Source: Wenzhouxiangella marina (GTDB lineage: Bacteria; Pseudomonadota; Gammaproteobacteria; Xanthomonadales; Wenzhouxiangellaceae). From it: DNA of 64,000 bases. The DNA is taken from the NCBI RefSeq assembly GCF_001187785.1, contig NZ_CP012154.1:124001-188000 (forward strand), written 5' to 3'. A model generated the notes under the pieces. It did not search any database. It was not told where the DNA came from and was given only the letters and a program-made list of their open reading frames with translations. Made by a program: the position numbers and the translations under genes. Of this stretch, positions 15,955 through 23,564 are shown one piece after another. Each line of letters opens with the position of its first letter. Within the stretch, counting starts at the first letter, position 1.

Positions 15955-17628
15955 TCAGAACACCCCGGCCCAGCTGCGCGGCTGGAAGTTGTGGTCGACG
16001 ATCGTCGACTCGGTGCCGGGCGGCAGCACCTGCAGGGTCTTCAGGAACTCGATGATGGCATCGCGCTCCGCGTCGCTCAGGGCGCTCCACTGCTCGTAGC
16101 TGTCCATGGCATCGCCGCGGTGCGCCTCGATGGCCTCGCGCATGGTGGTGTACTGGCCATGGTGGAAGTACGGCGGCTCATTGGCGGCACCCCAGAGGCG
16201 CTTGGCCAGGAAGCGACAGTTGCCCGCGAAGAACTGCTCGGAGCCGGGGGCACCGTGCATGTCCAGGGTCTCGCAGTTGGGGTCATCCGGTCCGGAGGTG
16301 ATGTCGTAGACCTTGAAGTTGGTGAAGGCCGGTACCCAGATCACGCCGGTGCTCGACTCCACCGGCAGGCGCGGCTGATCGAGGCGCGAGTCGCTGAGGT
16401 CGAACGCGAACTCGGGCGCGTCACCGACCTGCAGATTGCCGGCCGGGTTGTAGGGGTTGGGCTCGACGAACCAGCGGCCTTCCGGCTCCAGCGGCAGGGC
16501 CGGGGTGTGGCAGTCGCCGCAGCCTACGTCCATGAAGCGCTGCTCGCCCATGGCCACCGCCTGCTCGACGAACATGTTGCGCGGGATGACACGACCCGGG
16601 GCGGCCAGCTGGGCCTGGTAGACCGTGATGGCCGTGACGTCGGCCATGCTCAGGTTGTTGTCGAAGCCATCACCGTCCGCATCGCCCTCGCCGAAGCGCT
16701 CGCCGGACTGGATGCCGTGGTGGTGATTGAGCGCGTTGTTGGAGAACTGGCGCAGGGAAATCACGGCCGAGGCCTGATGGAAGGGTCGAATGATCAGATT
16801 GGGCGGATCCTCCGGACCGGTGCTGGCGATGCTGGGCGCGACGAAGCCTTCGGTGCCCGAGGTGTCCCAGCTGCCGTCGGCATTGCGAGCCAGTACGCCG
16901 AAATCGACGCCCTTGGTCTCGAGGATCGCACTGCCGCCAGGCCCGATGCTGTCGCGGATGGCCTGCAGGTCGGCGGTCATCTGGCGGGCGAGCATTTCCA
17001 GGTAGCCGGAGCCGAACATGCCCAGAGTGGAGCGCGAGTTGGCGATCGTCTGCAGGGTCACCGGTGCGCCGCTCTCGTCGAAGACGCCCCGAGTCGCGAA
17101 GCCGTCTTCGGTCTCGTCCATCAGATCGAAGGTGGCGAAGTCGAAGCGCTGGCCGAGCACCGAGACGTTGGTGACGAAATCACCGCCGCCGCCGGAGCGC
17201 GGCAGGTTGTGGCAGCCGCCACAGGAATTGGCGTCCGGGCCGGATATCCGGTTGAAGTTGTTCGGAAAGTTGAGCGGCGAGTCCGGATCGGACAGGGGGG
17301 CGCCGGTGCCCTTGAGCCCCGGGCGGCCGCCGCCTTCCTGGCTGGTCCAGTTGGCGTTGAACAGACGGGCCCCGTGCCGGACCAGGGTGTCCAGCGGGAT
17401 CACGTGCTCTTCGCCGTCGGCCAGGGCCCGGTCCATGGCCACTTCACGGCCGAGGGCGGGGGGCGTCGGGTCGATCGGGCAGGGAGCGCCCAGACCGAGG
17501 TGGCGCAGAACGGTACAGAAGCGTTCGCTCGGGTCGGCCTGCGCGCTGGCGGTCAGTGGCAGCAGACCGAGCATGGCAATCGCCAGCAGACCGGCCAGCG
17601 ATTGGATTCGAGTAGAGATGAAGACCAT
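15955..17628 (-). CDS. Di-haem oxidoreductase (DHOR / DUF1111 family, cytochrome c peroxidase-like)
   Basis: A 557-residue periplasmic protein with a Sec signal peptide (about 1-30, ending ASAQA). Two c-type haem sites are visible, SCGGCH (about residue 136) and GCGDCH (about 376), so it is a di-haem protein of the DHOR or so-called thiol oxidoreductase group related to MauG and bacterial cytochrome c peroxidase. A calcium-like DADGDGFDNN loop is present near residue 320. The start has a strong GGAAGGGGAG ribosome-binding site. It stands alone between its terminator and a promoter region at 17629-17770. Likely substrate unknown. Confidence 0.85.
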   Translation of the reverse strand: MVFISTRIQSLAGLLAIAMLGLLPLTASAQADPSERFCTVLRHLGLGAPCPIDPTPPALGREVAMDRALADGEEHVIPLDTLVRHGARLFNANWTSQEGGGRPGLKGTGAPLSDPDSPLNFPNNFNRISGPDANSCGGCHNLPRSGGGGDFVTNVSVLGQRFDFATFDLMDETEDGFATRGVFDESGAPVTLQTIANSRSTLGMFGSGYLEMLARQMTADLQAIRDSIGPGGSAILETKGVDFGVLARNADGSWDTSGTEGFVAPSIASTGPEDPPNLIIRPFHQASAVISLRQFSNNALNHHHGIQSGERFGEGDADGDGFDNNLSMADVTAITVYQAQLAAPGRVIPRNMFVEQAVAMGEQRFMDVGCGDCHTPALPLEPEGRWFVEPNPYNPAGNLQVGDAPEFAFDLSDSRLDQPRLPVESSTGVIWVPAFTNFKVYDITSGPDDPNCETLDMHGAPGSEQFFAGNCRFLAKRLWGAANEPPYFHHGQYTTMREAIEAHRGDAMDSYEQWSALSDAERDAIIEFLKTLQVLPPGTESTIVDHNFQPRSWAGVF

Positions 17629-17701
17629 TTGACTCCCCTTCCATGTTGTAGTTGTAGTGCGGTCATCTTGGTGAATTCAACGTTCACCGGCAATAGGCTT
17701 A

Positions 17702-17720
17702 GCGTGAAATTTGCGTGAAA
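17702..17720 (-). promoter_or_regulatory. Direct repeat upstream of the di-haem oxidoreductase gene
   Basis: GCGTGAAA occurs twice at 17702-17709 and 17713-17720, an 11-bp period (one helical turn), about 75-90 bp before the cytochrome start codon. This spacing suggests a dimeric regulator site, but I cannot name the regulator. Confidence 0.3.
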
Positions 17721-17777
17721 GATGTCATTTTTTTCGCATTTTTTTCAAATCCACACGAAAAGGGGCCCCTGGAACGA

Positions 17778-17811
17778 GAAAACCCCCGGCGGATTGACTC
17801 CAACCGGGGGT
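17778..17811 (-). terminator. Rho-independent terminator of the amidohydrolase pair
   Basis: On the minus strand ACCCCCGG and CCGGGGGT form an 8-bp stem with a 14-nt loop, followed by TTTTC. It lies 29 bp after the stop of the second amidohydrolase gene. Confidence 0.75.
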
Positions 17812-17839
17812 CCGGGCAAGGCTGATTCAGCCTCGAGAT

Positions 17840-19048
17840 CTAGCGACTTTCGGCGCTGACCCGCTCGCCTTCGATGATGGTGCCGATGACGTGGGTGGTG
17901 TACTCGAACGGGTCGCCGTCGAACAGGGCCAGGTCACCGTCCTTGCCGACTTCGAGGCTGCCGATGCGATCGGACAGGCCGAGGATCTCGGCAGGCGCGG
18001 AGGTGATCAGGGCCAGGGCCTGGTCGAAGCTCGCGCCGTACGGCAGGGTCATGGCGGCTTCCCAGAGCACGACCCGGGCCTTGGGCACGTAGCTCTCGTA
18101 GCCGCCCTGGATCGCCACGGGAATGCCGGCCTCTTGCAGACGAAGCGCGGTGGTGAAACTGAAGTTCTCGACCTCCGGTCCCCGGGCCCGCATCATCGTG
18201 GGATGAATCAGTACCGGCACGCCGGCCTCGCGGATCTCATCGATCAGCAGGTGCGCGTCGCTGGCTCCGGAGAGCATCAGCTCGAAGTCGAACTCATCGG
18301 CCAGGCGCAGGGCGGTCATGATGTCCGAGTGCTTGTGCACTTCGACGATCAAGGGGTGTTCGCCGGCCAGCACCTGGGCCAGCATTTCCAGGCTCAGATC
18401 CCGGCTGCCCTCCCCATCTTCGCGTTGCCGGGCGTACTCCTGCGCCCGGATCAGCTCCTGGCGAAGCATGGCCACGGACTTCGAGCGGCTGCCGGGCGTC
18501 GATCGGTCGTGGCGAGTCGATTGATCGCCCAGGGTGGCCGCCAGGCCGAACACCGGCTGCAGGACGGCTTCATCCACCGTATCGCCTCGAGTCTTGGCAA
18601 TCAGGGTCTGGCCCGAGATCACTTCCCCGGGCGCATGGCCCGTGTGGATGGTGGTGATGCCGTGCTCGCGAAGCCAGCCGACCAGTCGCTCCCTCGGGTT
18701 GTAGGCGTCGAGGGCGCGCAGTTGCGGTTGGATCGCGGCCGAGCTCTCGAGCTGATCCTGGTCATGGGGCTGATTCGCCGCGCCGGCCAGTCCCACCACG
18801 TTGCGGACATCGATCAGGCCCGGCGTGGCGACCGGCACGGAGATCACTTCGATGTCTTCCGGGATCCGGATGCTGTCCGCCGGGCCGACGGCTTCGATGA
18901 CGCCGTCGCGGATCAGGACCACGCCCGGTGAATGCCGTTCGCCCGTTCCCGTGTGCAGGGTGCCGGCCCGGACCGCGAGGTCCTGCGCCATCAGCGACGA
19001 AGTCAGTGTCAGGGCAGCCAGCCCGACAAGCAGTTGCAGGGTTCTCAT
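17840..19048 (-). CDS. Amidohydrolase-family protein lacking the HxH metal motif
   Basis: A 402-residue exported protein with signal peptide (MRTLQLLVGLAALTLTSSLMAQ). The fold is recognisable as an imidazolonepropionase-like amidohydrolase: an N-terminal beta region, TPGLID, GITTIHTGHAPGEVISGQT, VEVHKHSD, and the closing TSAPAEILGLSDRIGSLEVGKDGDLALFDGDPF. The metal-binding HxH that should follow TPGLID is replaced (DVRNVVG, residues 80-86), whereas its upstream neighbour keeps it. It may be a non-catalytic partner or use the remaining ligands only. Translation is coupled (ATGA overlap), so the two probably work as a heterologous pair. Confidence 0.82.
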   Translation of the reverse strand: MRTLQLLVGLAALTLTSSLMAQDLAVRAGTLHTGTGERHSPGVVLIRDGVIEAVGPADSIRIPEDIEVISVPVATPGLIDVRNVVGLAGAANQPHDQDQLESSAAIQPQLRALDAYNPRERLVGWLREHGITTIHTGHAPGEVISGQTLIAKTRGDTVDEAVLQPVFGLAATLGDQSTRHDRSTPGSRSKSVAMLRQELIRAQEYARQREDGEGSRDLSLEMLAQVLAGEHPLIVEVHKHSDIMTALRLADEFDFELMLSGASDAHLLIDEIREAGVPVLIHPTMMRARGPEVENFSFTTALRLQEAGIPVAIQGGYESYVPKARVVLWEAAMTLPYGASFDQALALITSAPAEILGLSDRIGSLEVGKDGDLALFDGDPFEYTTHVIGTIIEGERVSAESR

Positions 19049-20343
19049 TCGTCACCTCCGAAGTGGCCGTGTCCATGGCCACCGTCGTTGTCATCGATCA
19101 GGGCGCCGAAGCCGCCTTCGGCGACCAGGCGATCGTCCTCGTTGGCCAGGTCGAAGCGGCGCTGGCCTTCCACCCAGGTCTGTTCGACGCGGGTGTAGAT
19201 GCTCAAGGGATCACCGTTCAGGATGACGAAGTCCGCATCCTTGCCCGGCTCCAGGGAACCAACCCGATGATCCAGGTCGAGCATGCGGGCGCCTTCGATG
19301 GTCATGGCTTCCAGCGCTGCCTGGCGGCTCATGCCGGCACGTACGCCCATGGCGGGCATGCGCAGGAAGTAGCGGGAATCGGTGATCCAGTCGTCCGTAT
19401 GGAAAGCCACCCGAGCGCCCGCCTGTTCCAGCGCCGGGGCATTCCGGGCCAGCAGGTTCAGGGCTTCGAGCTTGCCGCCGGGGCTGTCCACCAGGATCAG
19501 CGAGACCGGCACGTCGGCCGCGGCGATCTCATCGGCCACCCGCCAGGCTTCGCTGGTGTGGTGCAGGACCATGCGGAAGCCGAATTCATCGCGCAGGCGG
19601 ATGGCGGTCATCAGGTCATCATGGCGGTGCGAGTGGAAATGGACGATGCGCTCGCCATCGAGCACCTCGACCAGGGTTTCCAGATCGAGGTCACGTGCCG
19701 GCGGCTCGCCGTCGCCATTCAGTCGATCGCGGTATTCCTGCGCTTCGATGTAGATCTGCCGGACCAATGAGGCCGAGCGCGCCCGCGTGCCCGGAAAGGG
19801 CGCGTCGCGCATGGAGTTGGTTCCATTGGCCATCTTCAGGCCGCCGGCGGGCTGTCCATCCTCGCCGATGAACAGCAGGTCGTCGATGGTGTTGGCTTCG
19901 CGCAGCTTCAGATAGATGGTCTGGCCGCTGATCAGGTGGCCCGAGCCCGGCATGACGTTGACCGTGGTGATGCCACCGGCCAGCGCCCGCTTGAAGCCGG
20001 AGCTGCGCACATTGAGCGAGTCCACCACGCGAACGCCGGGCTGGATCGGATGCGAGCGGTCGGCGCCGGCGATCTCGCCGATGTGGCTGTGGGTGTCGAC
20101 GATGCCCGGCATGATCACGTGATCGGCGCTCAATTCGATGCGCTCGGCATCGGCGGGGATGCGCACCTCGTCGCGGGCGCCAACGGCCAGGATGCGACCG
20201 TCCTCGAACAGCAGGACGCCGTCGGGAATCTCCGGGCCGCTGATCGGGATCACGCGGGCGCCGGTCACGGCAGTGGGGGCCGCCAGGGCAGCGGTGGCGC
20301 CGCCGATGAGCAGACAGGCGGCGATGAGAAGTCGATGAAGCAT
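19045..20343 (-). CDS. Amidohydrolase (imidazolonepropionase-like), exported
   Basis: A 432-residue exported hydrolase of the metal-dependent amidohydrolase superfamily. It has a signal peptide (MLHRLLIAACLLIGGATAALAAP), the HxH motif in IVDTHSHIG (H85, H87), GITTVNVMPGSGHLISGQT, HFHSHRHDD and a late FHTDDWITDSRYF carrying the expected aspartate region. The C-terminus is His- and Asp-rich (DDNDGGHGHGHFGGDE), which could bind metal. Substrates of this subgroup are usually cyclic amides or dipeptides, but none can be assigned here. The gene precedes and overlaps the motif-deficient paralogue. Confidence 0.87.
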   Translation of the reverse strand: MLHRLLIAACLLIGGATAALAAPTAVTGARVIPISGPEIPDGVLLFEDGRILAVGARDEVRIPADAERIELSADHVIMPGIVDTHSHIGEIAGADRSHPIQPGVRVVDSLNVRSSGFKRALAGGITTVNVMPGSGHLISGQTIYLKLREANTIDDLLFIGEDGQPAGGLKMANGTNSMRDAPFPGTRARSASLVRQIYIEAQEYRDRLNGDGEPPARDLDLETLVEVLDGERIVHFHSHRHDDLMTAIRLRDEFGFRMVLHHTSEAWRVADEIAAADVPVSLILVDSPGGKLEALNLLARNAPALEQAGARVAFHTDDWITDSRYFLRMPAMGVRAGMSRQAALEAMTIEGARMLDLDHRVGSLEPGKDADFVILNGDPLSIYTRVEQTWVEGQRRFDLANEDDRLVAEGGFGALIDDNDGGHGHGHFGGDE

Positions 20344-20474
20344 GTGTTGTCCTCCGGGGGTGCGGGCCGGGGCGGGTGCCGACCGACCGCTCCGGACGAT
20401 AGCACAGGCCCGAAGGCATGCCTTTCATCGCCTTTGCCGACGACCCTCGTCTGCAGGGTCAAACGTGAAATTGC

Positions 20475-20504
20475 TTGCCAGACAGCCGATGGTTCTGGTA
20501 TAAA
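20475..20504 (+). promoter_or_regulatory. Predicted rpmB-rpmG promoter
   Basis: TTGCCA at 20475-20480 and TATAAA at 20499-20504 with an 18-bp spacer precede rpmB by 38 bp. The match to sigma-70 consensus and the position make this the likely promoter of the ribosomal protein operon, with transcription starting near 20511. Confidence 0.7.
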
Positions 20505-20542
20505 GGCGGGCTAGTCTTGAATTTGTACCAGGAATTTCCGTC

Positions 20543-20779
20543 ATGTCTCGAGTGTGTCAGGTGACCGGCAAGCGCCCGCTGGTCGGAAACAATGTTTCTC
20601 ACGCCAACAACAAGACCCGCAAGCGTTCGCTGCCGAACCTGCACAGCCATCGTTTCTGGGTGGAAAGCGAGAACCGCTGGGTGAAGCTGCGCGTCTCGAC
20701 CAAGGGTCTGCGCATCATCGACAAGAACGGCATCGATCAGGTCCTCGCCGACCTGCGTGCCCGTGGCGAACGAGTCTAA
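20543..20779 (+). CDS. rpmB: 50S ribosomal protein L28
   Basis: A 78-residue protein beginning [28 protein letters not shown], the characteristic L28 N-terminus, and ending with the [12 protein letters not shown] stretch. Length is normal. It is followed 11 bp later by rpmG, the standard bacterial L28-L33 pair, and preceded by a good sigma-70 promoter. It is a component of the large ribosomal subunit. Confidence 0.98.
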   Translation: MSRVCQVTGKRPLVGNNVSHANNKTRKRSLPNLHSHRFWVESENRWVKLRVSTKGLRIIDKNGIDQVLADLRARGERV

Positions 20780-20790
20780 GGAGAGTCATC

Positions 20791-20958
20791 ATGGCAGGTA
20801 GCGCTCGCGACAAGATCAAACTGGTTTCCTCCGCCGGAACCGGTCACTACTACACCACCGACAAGAACAAGAAGAACACCCCGCACAAGCTGGAGTTCAA
20901 GAAGTACGATCCGGTGGTGCGCAAGCACGTCATGTACAAGGAAGCCAAGATCAAGTAA
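20791..20958 (+). CDS. rpmG: 50S ribosomal protein L33
   Basis: A 55-residue L33 with [40 protein letters not shown]. It has no cysteine pairs, so it is the zinc-independent (C-minus) form. The ATG at 20791 has a TAAGGAG ribosome-binding site overlapping the rpmB stop. A strong terminator follows 33 bp later. Confidence 0.98.
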   Translation: MAGSARDKIKLVSSAGTGHYYTTDKNKKNTPHKLEFKKYDPVVRKHVMYKEAKIK

Positions 20959-20991
20959 CTGGTCTGGTCCTTAGTTGATGTGATGCGAAGA

Positions 20992-21016
20992 CGCCGGGCC
21001 CCGCCCGGCGTTTTTC
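20992..21016 (+). terminator. Rho-independent terminator of rpmBG
   Basis: CGCCGGGC and GCCCGGCG form a GC-rich stem with a short CCC loop, followed by TTTTT at 21011-21015. It lies directly after rpmG. Confidence 0.92.
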
Positions 21017-21021
21017 GTTCT

Positions 21022-21105
21022 GGAGGTTTCAGGTTTCAGGTTTCAGGTTCAAGGAAAGTCACGTCGGAGAAGACCTGAACCCTGAAACCTCTGCCCTTGA
21101 ACCTT
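21022..21105. repeat. Heptamer GGTTTCA tandem/inverted repeat
   Basis: The sequence AGGTTTCAGGTTTCAGG continues with another copy and then GGTTCAAGG (about 21025-21055); an imperfect inverted counterpart, CCTGAACCCTGAAACCT and CCTTGAACC, follows at about 21073-21103. The element can fold into a hairpin between the convergent rpmG and radC genes. It is made of a short repeated motif, like the elements at 141-832 and 40072-40697. Confidence 0.75.
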
Positions 21106-21107
21106 TT

Positions 21108-21782
21108 TCAGACCAAACCCCGCTCCGCGAGACTGACCACCTCTCGATCACCCACGATGAAGTGATCGAGCAGGCGGATGTCGACCAGGGCCAGGGCGTC
21201 GCGCAAGCGCCGGGTGATGGCCAGGTCCGCCTGGCTGGGTTCGGCCACACCCGAGGGATGGTTGTGCGCGACGATCAGGGCGGCTGCCCGTCTCGCCAGC
21301 GCGCGCTCGACCACCACGCGAGGATGCACATGCGCGGCGTCGATCGTGCCGGTGAACAGTTCCTCGAAGGCGATGACGCGGTGGCGCGTGTCCATCATCA
21401 GGCTGCAGAAGACTTCGTGCGGGCGATCCCGCAGGGCCGCCCGCAGGTATTCGCGCGTGGCCTGGGGGCTGGTCAGGGCGGTGCCTCGACACAGATGCTC
21501 ACGCAGATGGCGGCGGGCCAGCTCCACGGCGGCGTGCAGCTGCGCGAACTTCGCCGGCCCCATGCCGGGCTGTTGGCAGAGGGCGTCCTGATCGCAATCC
21601 AGCAGCTGGCGCAGACCGCCGAAGTGCCCGAGCAGCTGCCGGGCGAGGTCCAGCGCCGAGCGGCCACGGTGACCCGTGCGGAGGAGGATGGCGAGGAGCT
21701 CGGCTTCGCTGAGCGCGCTGGCCCCGTGTTCGAGAAGGCGCTCCCGAGGGCGCTCGGTCTGTGGCCAATCGGCGATTCGCAT
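21108..21782 (-). CDS. radC: RadC/JAB-domain protein
   Basis: A 224-residue RadC-family protein with an N-terminal helix-hairpin-helix region ([30 protein letters not shown]) and a C-terminal JAB/MPN domain carrying the metal motif [15 protein letters not shown]. Despite its name, RadC is no longer considered a proven repair protein; its role is unsettled. It is divergent from coaBC (99-bp gap) and convergent with rpmBG, the usual gammaproteobacterial neighbourhood. Confidence 0.95.
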   Translation of the reverse strand: MRIADWPQTERPRERLLEHGASALSEAELLAILLRTGHRGRSALDLARQLLGHFGGLRQLLDCDQDALCQQPGMGPAKFAQLHAAVELARRHLREHLCRGTALTSPQATREYLRAALRDRPHEVFCSLMMDTRHRVIAFEELFTGTIDAAHVHPRVVVERALARRAAALIVAHNHPSGVAEPSQADLAITRRLRDALALVDIRLLDHFIVGDREVVSLAERGLV

Positions 21783-21880
21783 ACAATCTCGACCTGTTTC
21801 GATCCCAGCGGGAATTGTCCTGTGACTCCATGCCCGGTCCCATCGGTCATCGACTCGATGCCGCCTAGGAAAATTGCTCG

Positions 21881-23110
21881 ATGAGCGGCGACGGCGCCCT
21901 TGCCGGGCAACGTTGGCTGCTTGGCGTTTCCGGCGGGGTGGCCGCCTACAAGGCGCCGGCCCTGGTCCGCCGCCTGCGTGAGGCGGGGGCCGAGGTGCGT
22001 GTCGTGATGACCGCGGCCGCCCAGGCCTTCATCGGCCCCCTGACCCTGCAGGCGGTGAGCGGACACCCGGTGCACATCGATCTGCTCGATGCCGATGCCG
22101 AAGCGGGCATGGGCCATATCGAACTCGCGCGCTGGGCCGATGGCCTGATCATCGCGCCGGCCACGGCGCATCTCATCGCGCGGCTGGCCCACGGCCTGGC
22201 CGACGATCTCTTGAGCACCACGGTGCTGGCAACCGAGGCGCCGGTGTGGCTGGCGCCGGCGATGAACCAGCGCATGTGGGCACAGACCGTCGTTCAGGAC
22301 AATTGCCGGCGTCTGGCCGAGCTGGGGATCGGGCTGATCGGCCCCGACGATGGCGGGCAGGCCTGCGGAGACGTCGGCGCCGGCCGGATGAGCGAGCCGG
22401 AAGCGATCGTCGAATATCTGTCGGCCATGGCCAGCCGGGATTCGCTCGCCGGCCGTCGTTTCGTGCTGACGGCCGGCCCGACCCAGGAGCCCCTGGATCC
22501 GGTTCGATTCCTCGGTAACCGTAGCTCCGGGCGAATGGGCTTCGCCCTGGCTGGCGCCCTGGCCCGTGCCGGCGCCGACGTGGACCTGGTCGCCGGACCG
22601 GTTCAATTGACGACGCCGCCGGGCGTGAAGCGGACGGATGTGCAGACTGCCGAGGAAATGCTGGCGGCGGTGCTGGCACGTCTGGAAGGCGCGACCGGCT
22701 TCATCGGCGTGGCGGCCGTGGCCGATTATCGACCCGTGGACGTCGCGACGCACAAGATCAAGAAGTCCGATGCCGTGCTCGAACTGCGATTGCAACCCAA
22801 CCCTGATATTCTGGCCCGGGTCGCCTCGGACCCGCGCCGACCCGAGCTGGTCATGGGCTTCGCGGCCGAGACCCGCGATCTCGAGACCGCCGCGAGAGGA
22901 AAACTCGCGGCCAAGGACCTGGATCTGATCGCGGCCAATCGTGTCGGCGAGGGTCTGGCCTTCGACCAGCCCGACAACGCGCTGGAAGTCTTCTCGGCAG
23001 ACCAGTGCTGGACCCTGCCGCGGCAATCCAAGCAGCTGCTGGCCGAGCGACTGGTCGACATCATCGTCGAGACCCTGGATCGTCACAGCACCGACGCGAG
23101 GAGATCATGA
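21881..23110 (+). CDS. coaBC: Bifunctional phosphopantothenoylcysteine decarboxylase / phosphopantothenate-cysteine ligase
   Basis: A 409-residue coenzyme A biosynthesis enzyme (Dfp). The N-terminal flavin-binding CoaC half shows [14 protein letters not shown], the catalytic histidine in [11 protein letters not shown], and [10 protein letters not shown]; the substrate-clamp cysteine lies in [12 protein letters not shown]. The C-terminal CoaB half has [25 protein letters not shown] and KIKKSD. All hallmarks are intact. dut overlaps its stop codon (ATGA). Confidence 0.97.
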   Translation: MSGDGALAGQRWLLGVSGGVAAYKAPALVRRLREAGAEVRVVMTAAAQAFIGPLTLQAVSGHPVHIDLLDADAEAGMGHIELARWADGLIIAPATAHLIARLAHGLADDLLSTTVLATEAPVWLAPAMNQRMWAQTVVQDNCRRLAELGIGLIGPDDGGQACGDVGAGRMSEPEAIVEYLSAMASRDSLAGRRFVLTAGPTQEPLDPVRFLGNRSSGRMGFALAGALARAGADVDLVAGPVQLTTPPGVKRTDVQTAEEMLAAVLARLEGATGFIGVAAVADYRPVDVATHKIKKSDAVLELRLQPNPDILARVASDPRRPELVMGFAAETRDLETAARGKLAAKDLDLIAANRVGEGLAFDQPDNALEVFSADQCWTLPRQSKQLLAERLVDIIVETLDRHSTDARRS

Positions 23111-23562
23111 GAGAACTGGACGTCCGAATCATGGATCCCCGTCTGGGCCGGGATTGGCCCCTTCCGGACTATGCAACCGCTGGATCGGCGGGCCTGGACC
23201 TGCGCGCCTGCATCGATTCAGAGCTGAGTCTGGAGCCCGGGCAGACGGCACTGATCCCGTCGGGTCTGGCCATTCATCTCGATGATCCCGGCCTGGCCGC
23301 CGTGCTGCTGCCCCGCTCGGGTCTTGGCCACAAGCAGGGTCTGGTGCTGGGCAACCTGGTCGGGCTGATCGACAGCGACTACCAGGGCGAGGTCAAGATC
23401 TCCTGCTGGAATCGCGGTCAGGCGCCGATCCACATCGAGCCCGGGCAGCGGATCGCCCAGCTGGTCGTGGTGCCCGTGGTTCAGGTTAAACTCCGCTGCG
23501 TTGAGGCCTTCGATCCGTCCGAGCGCGGAGAGGGAGGTATCGGGCACACGGGGACGACTTGA
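23107..23562 (+). CDS. dut: dUTP diphosphatase
   Basis: A 151-residue trimeric dUTPase that hydrolyses dUTP to dUMP. Motif 1 is AGLDLRAC, motif 2 [10 protein letters not shown], motif 3 [12 protein letters not shown] and motif 4 GQRIAQLVV. The C-terminal motif 5 reads [10 protein letters not shown], where the aromatic residue that stacks on uracil in most homologues (RGxGGFG) is isoleucine; activity is likely kept but perhaps altered. The ATG at 23107 overlaps the coaBC stop. The phosphohexomutase-like gene follows immediately. Confidence 0.95.
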   Translation: MRELDVRIMDPRLGRDWPLPDYATAGSAGLDLRACIDSELSLEPGQTALIPSGLAIHLDDPGLAAVLLPRSGLGHKQGLVLGNLVGLIDSDYQGEVKISCWNRGQAPIHIEPGQRIAQLVVVPVVQVKLRCVEAFDPSERGEGGIGHTGTT

Positions 23563-23564
23563 GC

